Assembly (NCBI GenBank): GCA_959021945.1
Contig: CAUEYG010000139.1
Coordinates: 1-5,534 of the forward strand
From: an uncultured Eubacteriales bacterium
Lineage (GTDB): Bacteria; Bacillota; Clostridia; Peptostreptococcales; Anaerovoracaceae
DNA length: 5,534 bases
Direction: 5' to 3'
Shown here: positions 1-5,534 of the stretch, one piece after another
Position numbering within the stretch: position 1 is the stretch's first letter
Layout of the letters: each line of letters begins with the position of its first letter
Program-made: the position numbers and the translations under genes
Notes under the pieces: model-generated
What the model was told of the DNA's origin: nothing
The model's database searches: none
The model's input: only the letters and a program-made list of their open reading frames with translations

Positions 1-2472
1 GACGCAGTTATGAACGCCGCTAAGGTAATGCGCGGAGAATGCGCTCTGGAAGATATTATGGTAAAACTTCCTGAGAACAAAGAATATTACGGAAAACCGC
101 TGGTTCGTCCTGCTGCTCTAGCAAAAGTATGCGGACTTGCTGATTATGGCGATGACATTGAACTGAAAATGCCGGAAAACACGCTGCATGCTGTGCTGGT
201 ACAGCCAAAAGTGGCCTTCCATGCAAAACTGAAAGCCATTCATAAAGAAGAAGCGGAAAAAATGCCGGGCGTATATAAAGTGGTTACAGCTGCTGATATT
301 AAAGGGCCTAACAGGCTTGGATTTATGCCGTTTACGCCTAGAACTCTGGCTCAGGGGCAATCTCACCCAATTCTGGTTGAAGACAAAATCTTTAACTACG
401 GTGATGTGGTAGCTCTGGTGGTAGCCGATACAAAAGCGCATGCTCAGGAAGCAGCGAAAAAAGTTACCATTGACTGGGAACAGCTGCCTGAATACAAGAC
501 CTATCTGGAAGCCGCTATGCCTGACGCCCAGAGAATCCACGAAGATCATCCGAATGTATGGTCCCAGCAGCCTACTGTAAAAGGCGCCGGGCACGATACA
601 CCGGAGCTGATGGACGAAGCTCCATATGTGGTAGAAGGTTCCTTCTACTCTTCCAGAGAGCCGCATATGCCAATTGAAGGCGATACAGTGCAGGCTTACT
701 GGGGCGATGACGGACTGCTGACTGTCCACTGTAAAGCAATGCAGATTTATGCCAATATCGGTGATATTGCCGAAGCAACCGGACTCCCTGCTGAAAAAAT
801 CAGAGTTGTGGAAAATCCTACGGGAGCAACCTTTGGCTGGGGTATTGCCGCCGCTACTTATGCCATGGCAGCAATCGCCTGCATGGCCTGTGATGATATG
901 CCGGTAGCCCTTTCCATTACTTATCCACAGTTTATGGCTCTTTCCGGAAAGCGTGCCCCTGCTTACACCAACGGCAGACTGGCCTGTGATAAAGATGGAA
1001 AGATCATTGGCGCAGAGTGGGACTGCGGTATGGACCACGGTTCTTACAACGAGCTGGGTGATGACTTGATTACAAGACCGGCCAAATTCATGTTCTTCCC
1101 ATACAACATTCCAAACTGCCTGGGGCTGACAAGAGTTGCCTGTACAAACCACAACTATGGTACGGCTTATCGCGGCTACGGTTCCCCGCAGGCTTATACT
1201 GCTTCCGAAGCACTCATGGATATGATGGCGAAAAAGATGGGCATGGACCCATTTGACATTCGATATAAGAATATTGCAAGACCTGGTGATTTGAATATTA
1301 ACCAGTACCCATTCCGGGAATATCCGATGGAAAAGATGATGGATATTTTAAAACCGCTGTATGAAGAGGTTAAGGCCCGGTGCGAAAAAGAATCAACTCC
1401 GGAAAAGAAACGGGGCGTAGGTATTGCATGGGGCGGATATAATGTTACAGAAGGAATCTTTGACCAATGTACGGTTGCTTTGGAATTAATGCCAAACGGA
1501 AAGATTGCTAAATACGACACTTGGCAGGATCAAGGTCAGGGTGGCGATGTAGGCGCTCTGGTAACGACCCTGGAAGCATTAAAACCTCTGGGCGTAACGC
1601 CTGATGACATTATGCTCATTCAAAACGACTCCAAGTTCTGTCCTGACTCAGGAGCTACTGCTTCTTCAAGACAGCACTACATGAACAGCAAAGCGGTTGT
1701 CATGGCAGCGGATGAATTGATGAATGCTATGAGAAAGCCGGATGGCACATACAGAACTTATGAGGAAATGGTGGCGGAAGGAATTCCGACCAAGTATGAA
1801 ACACAATATCAGAATCCAGAGGACATGACGCTGAAATATCTGGATCCGAATACAGGAAAAGGAAATCCTACACCAGCTTTCACTTATGCCCTTTCCATGG
1901 CAGAGGTAGAAGTGGATACGAAAACAGGAAAAGCAACTTGTATCGGTTTCTGGTCTGTGGATGACGTAGGCGTAATCGGAAATATTGCTGCAGTAGACGG
2001 TCAGGCTTACGGCGGGCTGTCACATTCCATTGGTTTTGCTCTTACTGAAAATTATGATGATGTGAAAAAGCACAGCAATATTGCAGGAGCAGGAATTCCA
2101 GCCATCAAGGATATCCCGGACAACTTTAATTTGATTCACCACTGCACTCCGCGAAACACCAATCCATTTGGTTCCTCAGGAGCATCGGAAGCATTCCAGT
2201 CCGGCGGACATATGGCTGTTATTAACGCCATTGACAATGCCTGCGGTGTAAGAATTTACGAAATACCGGCTTATCCGGAAAAGATCAAGGAAGGTCTTGA
2301 CAAGATCGCAAAGGGCGAAGAGATTCTGCCGCCTAAGAAATACTTCCTGGGTTCCGACTTCTATGAAGAAATGGAATACATTAAGAACAATCCGATGACA
2401 GACCTGTTCGAGGATATGTTCCCGGAAGACAAAGCAGAAACATATGAATCAATTACCAATATTCCAGACTAA
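1..2472 (+). CDS. mop: Mop-type molybdopterin-dependent aldehyde oxidoreductase, 5'-truncated by the window
   Basis: The enzyme is a molybdenum hydroxylase of the xanthine oxidase family, closest by memory to Desulfovibrio gigas aldehyde oxidoreductase (Mop). It would oxidise an aldehyde to the acid, or hydroxylate a related substrate, in the cytoplasm. The frame is open from base 1, beginning Asp-Ala-Val-Met, which matches the segment just after the second 2Fe-2S motif of Mop. The ATG at 10 is therefore an internal Met, and about 146 residues carrying both 2Fe-2S clusters lie upstream. Numbering from that Met, I see PHMPIE at 218-223, GATFGWG at 272-278, RGYGSPQ at 388-394, the cofactor loop GQGGDVG at 509-515, SGATASSRQ at 547-555, and FGSSGASE ending in the presumed catalytic Glu727 (E869 in D. 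gigas). The D. gigas enzyme ends soon after the IPAYPEK motif (752-758 here); this one continues about 60 residues with an acidic, aromatic tail. The family call is firm; the substrate is not known. The gene ends 92 nt before the next start. Confidence 0.93.
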   Translation, partial: DAVMNAAKVMRGECALEDIMVKLPENKEYYGKPLVRPAALAKVCGLADYGDDIELKMPENTLHAVLVQPKVAFHAKLKAIHKEEAEKMPGVYKVVTAADIKGPNRLGFMPFTPRTLAQGQSHPILVEDKIFNYGDVVALVVADTKAHAQEAAKKVTIDWEQLPEYKTYLEAAMPDAQRIHEDHPNVWSQQPTVKGAGHDTPELMDEAPYVVEGSFYSSREPHMPIEGDTVQAYWGDDGLLTVHCKAMQIYANIGDIAEATGLPAEKIRVVENPTGATFGWGIAAATYAMAAIACMACDDMPVALSITYPQFMALSGKRAPAYTNGRLACDKDGKIIGAEWDCGMDHGSYNELGDDLITRPAKFMFFPYNIPNCLGLTRVACTNHNYGTAYRGYGSPQAYTASEALMDMMAKKMGMDPFDIRYKNIARPGDLNINQYPFREYPMEKMMDILKPLYEEVKARCEKESTPEKKRGVGIAWGGYNVTEGIFDQCTVALELMPNGKIAKYDTWQDQGQGGDVGALVTTLEALKPLGVTPDDIMLIQNDSKFCPDSGATASSRQHYMNSKAVVMAADELMNAMRKPDGTYRTYEEMVAEGIPTKYETQYQNPEDMTLKYLDPNTGKGNPTPAFTYALSMAEVEVDTKTGKATCIGFWSVDDVGVIGNIAAVDGQAYGGLSHSIGFALTENYDDVKKHSNIAGAGIPAIKDIPDNFNLIHHCTPRNTNPFGSSGASEAFQSGGHMAVINAIDNACGVRIYEIPAYPEKIKEGLDKIAKGEEILPPKKYFLGSDFYEEMEYIKNNPMTDLFEDMFPEDKAETYESITNIPD

Positions 2473-2480
2473 GATTGGAC

Positions 2481-2510
2481 TTGATAAAAACAACAAAACA
2501 ATGATACAAT
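2481..2510 (+). promoter_or_regulatory. Predicted sigma-A promoter for the flavin/Fe-S gene
   Basis: A TTGATA -35 (2481-2486) is separated by 18 bp from a TACAAT -10 (2505-2510). A TG at 2502-2503 makes this an extended -10. Each hexamer has one mismatch to consensus. Transcription would begin near 2517, giving a leader of about 48 nt before the ATG at 2565. The second gene may thus have its own promoter in addition to read-through from the upstream oxidoreductase gene. This is a prediction from sequence only. Confidence 0.55.
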
Positions 2511-2549
2511 TTTATCGGCTTAGGGATTTCCTTAGGCCGATAATTGTAT
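2504..2549 (+). promoter_or_regulatory. Long inverted repeat / hairpin overlapping the -10 and ending before the RBS
   Basis: The arms 2504-2525 and 2530-2549 pair almost completely: eight pairs (2504-2511 with 2542-2549), a two-base bulge (2512-2513), then twelve pairs including two G-U wobbles, closed by a four-base ATTT loop. The left arm contains the predicted -10. A transcript starting near 2517 would keep only the top stem (2517-2525 with 2530-2538), while a read-through transcript would carry the whole hairpin. No T tract follows on the + strand, so it is not a typical intrinsic terminator. It could be an operator, an RNA-processing or stability element, or a translation-modulating leader structure. 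Confidence 0.7.
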
Positions 2550-2550
2550 G

Positions 2551-2567
2551 AAAGAGATGATAATATG
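2551..2567 (+). promoter_or_regulatory. Ribosome binding site that decides the start of the flavin/Fe-S gene
   Basis: AAAGAGAT at 2551-2558 matches six of eight bases of the AAGGAGGT consensus and lies 6 nt before the ATG at 2565. The longer reading of this frame would begin at a TTG at 2544, but that codon lies inside the right arm of the hairpin and has no Shine-Dalgarno sequence before it. I therefore chose the ATG at 2565. Confidence 0.6.
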
Positions 2568-4856
2568 AAACAATATCTGGAGAATTTTGACAACTGCCTG
2601 GAGCGGGAGATTCCTTATTGTGTGGGAGAATGTCCCTTCCGTATGGATGTTTTAAATTTTATAGAAAAAGCTGCCCGTGGTTCCATGAAGGCTGCCTTTA
2701 AAGTGTACCGCAATGCATCGGGCTTTCCCAGGATTGCCAATGCTTTGTGCCATGCCCCCTGCAAAGATGTCTGTCCAAGAGCAGATCAGGGAGGTTCCAT
2801 TGAAATGTCTGCTTTGGAAAAAGCATCCATTGAACTGACCGCAGATACGTCTGCCACAGATTACAATATTCCTATGAAGCAGGAAAAAGTAGCCATCATT
2901 GGCGCGGGTCTATCCGGCATGGCCGCTCTCCTCAGACTTTCCACAAAAAAATATACAGTGGAAGTCTTTGAAAAAACAGACCGAACAGGGGGCTGCCTCT
3001 GGGATCTGATGGATTCTGCCCTTTTTCAAGAGGACTTTGAGGAACAACTGGCTCACCAGGATTATACCCTTCATTTGAATCGGGAAATTACCAGCCTAGA
3101 TGAGTTGTCCGGTTTTGATGCCGTTTACATTGCTACAGGAAAGAGCGGGCCTGACTTTGGCCTTTTGCAGGAGCAAGGCCCTACCGGCGATACTTTTTGC
3201 ATGGAAAAAGACGGCGTCGGCTACTTTGCCGGAGGGGAATTGATCGGCGATGCTCCCCTTTACGCCCTGGCAGGCGGTCTGACCATTGGTACGGTCATTG
3301 ATAATTACTTGAAAACCCGAAGCCTATATTACCCAAAGGGGCATGAGAAAACTCGCATGTGTTCCGGCATGGTAAAGATTGAGGATACAGAGCCTGCCGT
3401 AGTACCTGCAGGAACAAGCTATACAAAAGAAGAGGCCATAGCAGAGGCATCCCGCTGCGTCAGGTGTCAGTGCAGCGCCTGCCGGGACCACTGCGATCTC
3501 CTGGAATTTACGGACAAGTGGCCTGTGCGGGTTCGGGATGAGGTGGTGGCCACTACCCTGGAAGGCAAGAGCGAGTTAAAGGCAACGCCTGCAAAGCGGC
3601 TCATGTCCATGTGCAACCAGTGTGGAATCTGCAAGGAAGTGTGCCCGGAGGACATTGACATGGACGGTCTTTTTTTAGCAGGCAGACAGAAAATGCACGC
3701 CCAGGGAAAAATGCCCTGGCCTTATCATGATTTTTGGCTCCGGGATATGGAGCAGGCAAACAGTGAGGAAGCTTCTTTTATCCGCAGTCCAAAGGGTCAG
3801 GAAACATGCAGTTACGCCTTATTTCCCGGCTGCCAGCTTGGGGCTTCTGAGCCAGAGCTGATTGTAAAGCTCTATGATGCCCTCTTAAATCAGCATCCTG
3901 ACACGGCTATGTTTTTGCAGTGCTGCGGCGTGCCTTTGCTGTGGGCCGGAGACCGGGCCGGATTTGATGGTGTTTTAGAAGGGATCACAAAAAACTGGCG
4001 CTGCCTCGGAGAGCCTACCATGGTTATGGGCTGCATGACCTGTATGAAGCATTTTAAAGAATATTTGCCGGAAATTCCTGTTGTCTCCTTGCCGGAACTG
4101 CTGCGCCAATGGGATATCAGCGGCGGCTGCTGTGAAGAAACCTTTGCAATCTTTGACCCTTGCTCTGCTCGTGGCGAGGAAGGCGTGCGGCAAGCTGTCA
4201 GGGATTTGGCGGAAGATCTGGGCGTTACATTAGAAGCTCTGCCGGATAATAATCAGTATCTGACCTGCTGCGGTTACGGAGGTCACGGTTCCATGGCCAA
4301 TCCTGATTATGCAGATTTTGTAGCCAAAAAAAGGGTTTCGGAAAGCAATACACCCTATCTTACTTACTGCATCAACTGCAGAGATATTTTCCTAAAGCAA
4401 GGGAAGCCGGCGCGCCACATTCTGGAGCTGCTCTTTGGTGAGGGCGAAGGCCAGCATCATCTCCCTACTGTTACTGAGCGTCAGGAAAACAGAAGGGTGT
4501 TAAAGGAAACGCTGCTGTCATTTTTCTGGGAGGAACAGATGGAAATTGAAAGAAAAGAGTATCCCATTACTGTAGATATTTCACCAGAGCTGAAAGACAA
4601 GCTGGATAAGGAACGTATTTTGGAGGAGCAGATTTACCATACCATTGATTTCTGCCAGCGCCATAACCGGACGATTTTAAAGGAAGATACCGGTACTCTG
4701 TCCGGCTACTGTGTCATCGGTTATATGACTTATTGGGTGGAGTACAAGGTGATTGGAGCAGATGCGTACCAGTTGGTCAACGCTTATGCTCACAGAACAA
4801 AGATAGAATTGGAGGCGGTCTGGAATGGAATCAAGCAAGACACTGATCTGCAATAA
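2565..4856 (+). CDS. FAD / multi-[4Fe-4S] fusion oxidoreductase with Hdr-like CCG domains (Mop-associated dicluster protein)
   Basis: This is a 763-residue cytoplasmic electron-transfer protein, with no signal peptide or membrane segment. Domains in order: a GltD-like N-terminal Fe-S domain (Cys11, 19, 23 and 62, 66, 70); an FAD Rossmann fold with GAGLSG at 113-118, an acidic strand end at Glu136, GG at 142-143, ATG at 190-192 and a closing FAGGE near 221-225; an HdrC-like pair of 4Fe-4S motifs (Cys298, 301, 303, 306, 310 and Cys350, 353, 356, 360); and two HdrB-like CCG domains (Cys423, CCG 453-455, Cys490/493; Cys533, CCG 568-570, Cys602/605). CCG domains bind noncubane 4Fe-4S clusters in HdrB. 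Residues ~655-763 form a further domain I cannot name. The NAD(P)-binding fold that GltD-type proteins insert before the closing FAD strand seems absent. I recall a family called pyridine nucleotide-disulfide oxidoreductase/dicluster-binding protein next to Mop genes (DVU1558 type), and this fits it. The likely role is to accept electrons from the upstream oxidoreductase; partner and acceptor are inferred. Confidence 0.85.
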   Translation: MKQYLENFDNCLEREIPYCVGECPFRMDVLNFIEKAARGSMKAAFKVYRNASGFPRIANALCHAPCKDVCPRADQGGSIEMSALEKASIELTADTSATDYNIPMKQEKVAIIGAGLSGMAALLRLSTKKYTVEVFEKTDRTGGCLWDLMDSALFQEDFEEQLAHQDYTLHLNREITSLDELSGFDAVYIATGKSGPDFGLLQEQGPTGDTFCMEKDGVGYFAGGELIGDAPLYALAGGLTIGTVIDNYLKTRSLYYPKGHEKTRMCSGMVKIEDTEPAVVPAGTSYTKEEAIAEASRCVRCQCSACRDHCDLLEFTDKWPVRVRDEVVATTLEGKSELKATPAKRLMSMCNQCGICKEVCPEDIDMDGLFLAGRQKMHAQGKMPWPYHDFWLRDMEQANSEEASFIRSPKGQETCSYALFPGCQLGASEPELIVKLYDALLNQHPDTAMFLQCCGVPLLWAGDRAGFDGVLEGITKNWRCLGEPTMVMGCMTCMKHFKEYLPEIPVVSLPELLRQWDISGGCCEETFAIFDPCSARGEEGVRQAVRDLAEDLGVTLEALPDNNQYLTCCGYGGHGSMANPDYADFVAKKRVSESNTPYLTYCINCRDIFLKQGKPARHILELLFGEGEGQHHLPTVTERQENRRVLKETLLSFFWEEQMEIERKEYPITVDISPELKDKLDKERILEEQIYHTIDFCQRHNRTILKEDTGTLSGYCVIGYMTYWVEYKVIGADAYQLVNAYAHRTKIELEAVWNGIKQDTDLQ
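4811..4827 (+). promoter_or_regulatory. Strong RBS of the small four-Cys protein, inside the preceding gene
   Basis: GGAGG at 4811-4815 lies 9 nt before the ATG at 4825, within the last codons of the flavin/Fe-S gene. With the 32-nt overlap of the two reading frames this points to translational coupling and supports the small gene as real. Confidence 0.8.
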
Positions 4857-5019
4857 GTGCAAATGTGGTCTCAAGGAAATGGATACCCAGTTTACTTATC
4901 TGGACAAAAAATTTCGTCACAAAGTGCTGCGGTGCCCAGAGTGCGGTCAAGTATTTATACCGGAATATCTGGCAAAAGGAAAGATGGCTCAGCTGGAAAA
5001 GTCTTTGGAAGAAAAGTAG
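4825..5019 (+). CDS. Small four-cysteine redox or zinc-ribbon protein (DVU_1557-like)
   Basis: This 64-residue cytoplasmic protein has two CxxC knuckles, Cys9/Cys12 and Cys37/Cys40 (CPECG), with an extra Cys14. The spacing suits a mononuclear metal site: zinc in a ribbon, or iron as in rubredoxin. The middle (FTYLDKKF) is predicted beta, and the end (YLAKGKMAQLEKSLEEK) is a charged helix. It overlaps the preceding gene by 32 nt in another frame and has a strong RBS, so the two are probably made together. I recall small proteins of this pattern, called DVU_1557 family redox protein, downstream of Mop/dicluster genes in Desulfovibrio and other anaerobes; the order here agrees. Whether it carries electrons or holds zinc cannot be told from sequence. 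The stop codon is followed directly by the GC-rich spacer. Confidence 0.8.
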   Translation: MESSKTLICNKCKCGLKEMDTQFTYLDKKFRHKVLRCPECGQVFIPEYLAKGKMAQLEKSLEEK

Positions 5020-5034
5020 ATGGTCCCGGCAGCA

Positions 5035-5079
5035 GGCCCTGGCCCGTGTTTCGGGCTGGGCCGCAGTTCGGGCCGGGCC
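5035..5079 (+). other. GC-rich spacer with two mutually exclusive hairpins
   Basis: The segment 5035-5046 can pair with 5052-5062 (two 5-bp stems around a small internal loop, with a TGTTT loop). It can instead pair with 5069-5079 (11 pairs with one bulged T and a 22-nt loop). The two partners are an imperfect direct repeat: 5050-5062 and 5067-5079 are TTCGGG-C/T-type 13-mers differing at one base. No T tract follows either hairpin, so a standard intrinsic terminator is not supported, although the stems could end or protect the module's mRNA. The block starts within 20 nt of the last stop codon and is visibly richer in GC than the genes before it. No gene is seen in 5020-5120. Confidence 0.55.
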
Positions 5080-5120
5080 AGAGCTGCAGAGAAGATGCCG
5101 CTCCATTTCAAGCCCTCCAA

Positions 5121-5534
5121 CATGTCTCGCTGCGGGCCTCGGCCCCAAAACTGTGTACAATCTTGAAGAAATTGGCAATCTGTACACACTTTCAGTTGCC
5201 GTTCCATGCTTCGTTGCCAGTCCCGGCCCCGAAACTGTGTACAGTCTTGAAGAAATCGGCAACCTGTACACACTTTCTGTTGCCTCTCCATGCTTCACAG
5301 CGGGTCCCGGCCCCCAAACTGTGTACAATCTTGGAGAAATCGGCAATCTGTACACACTTTCTGTTGCCATTCCATGCATCACCGCAGGTTCCAGCTCCCA
5401 AACTGTGTACAAATTTGAAGAAACCGGCAACCTGTACACACTTTCAGATGCCATTCCATGCCTCGCTGCGGGTTCCAGACCCCAAACTGTGTACAATCTT
5501 GGAGAAATCGGCAATCTGTACACACTTTCTGTTG
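5121..5534. repeat. Tandem array of 84-bp units, each with a 12-bp inverted repeat; continues past the window
   Basis: Five units begin at 5121, 5205, 5289, 5373 and 5457, an exact 84-bp period with no indels; the last is cut by the window edge after 78 nt. Each has a variable GC-rich part (unit positions 1-26) and a conserved part (27-80). The conserved part holds AAACTGTGTACA (positions 28-39) and TGTACACACTTT (61-72), an inverted repeat with one mismatch around a 21-nt centre. Arms are at 5148-5159/5181-5192, 5232-5243/5265-5276, 5316-5327/5349-5360, 5400-5411/5433-5444 and 5484-5495/5517-5528, identical in all five units. A decayed partial copy may begin near 5107. Because 84 is divisible by three, long reading frames appear on both strands, but differences among units do not favour third codon positions in any frame, so I regard the array as noncoding. 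Its function is unknown; it could be a set of RNA hairpins or of protein binding sites. Confidence 0.92.

Noticed and set aside
10..12. ATG at 10 as the true start of the oxidoreductase
   Set aside because: The frame is open to base 1, the codons before it (Asp-Ala-Val) match the conserved Mop sequence, and the essential 2Fe-2S domains would be missing.
118..1152. 344-residue open frame on the minus strand
   Set aside because: It lies wholly opposite the well-supported Mop gene, has no recognisable domain and a low-quality, Phe/His/Cys-rich composition; it is a shadow frame.
2504..2549. Intrinsic terminator for the Mop gene
   Set aside because: The stem is strong but is followed by an A/G-rich RBS region rather than a T tract on the + strand.
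2544..2564. TTG start seven codons upstream for the flavin/Fe-S gene
   Set aside because: The TTG lies in the hairpin arm and has no Shine-Dalgarno sequence, whereas the ATG at 2565 has one at good spacing.
2548..2568. Six-codon mini-ORF (ATG at 2548, TGA overlapping the ATG at 2565)
   Set aside because: It could be a coupling leader peptide, but it has no RBS of its own and so short a frame is expected by chance.
4831..5523. 230-residue minus-strand frame with VYRLPIS...LYTV repeats
   Set aside because: It reads through the 84-bp repeats, the GC-rich spacer and the reverse of the small CxxC gene. Its repeated look comes from the DNA period being a multiple of three, and unit differences are mostly nonsynonymous in this frame.
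5121..5534. CRISPR array
   Set aside because: The repeats are adjacent 84-bp units without unique spacers; the variable part is a drifting version of the same sequence in every unit.

Overview
The window looks like part of a Gram-positive anaerobe of the class Clostridia. The reasons are an anaerobic molybdenum hydroxylase, a flavin/iron-sulfur protein with very many cysteines, moderate GC content, AGGAGG-type ribosome binding sites and a sigma-A-like promoter. A gut or sediment member of the Anaerovoracaceae (Family XIII) would fit, but the sequence alone does not fix the genus.

Layout, all genes on the + strand: (1) 1-2472, the last ~823 codons of a Mop-type molybdopterin aldehyde oxidoreductase, whose N-terminal 2Fe-2S domains lie upstream of the window. 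(2) 2473-2564, a short intergenic region with a good promoter whose -10 element lies inside a long inverted repeat. (3) 2565-4856, a 763-residue fusion of a GltD-like N-terminal Fe-S domain, a shortened FAD domain that seems to lack the NAD(P) fold, an HdrC-like double 4Fe-4S domain, two HdrB-like CCG domains and a C-terminal domain I cannot name. (4) 4825-5019, a 64-residue four-cysteine (CxxC...CxxC) protein overlapping the previous gene by 32 nt. (5) 5020-5120, a GC-rich spacer able to form two mutually exclusive hairpins. (6) 5121-5534, a tandem array of 84-bp units, each with an inverted repeat, which runs off the end of the window.

The three genes match, in order and type, a module I recall from Desulfovibrio vulgaris (DVU1559-DVU1557) and other anaerobes: a Mop aldehyde oxidoreductase, a pyridine-nucleotide-oxidoreductase/dicluster protein and a small redox protein. 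The likely scheme is that Mop oxidises an aldehyde or hydroxylates a heterocycle, and its electrons pass through 2Fe-2S centres to the flavin/Fe-S fusion and perhaps the small Cys protein. The final acceptor is unknown. No RNA gene, CRISPR array or insertion sequence was seen. The most unusual parts are the fusion protein without an NAD(P) site, the promoter-hairpin overlap and the 84-bp array that begins right after the module.
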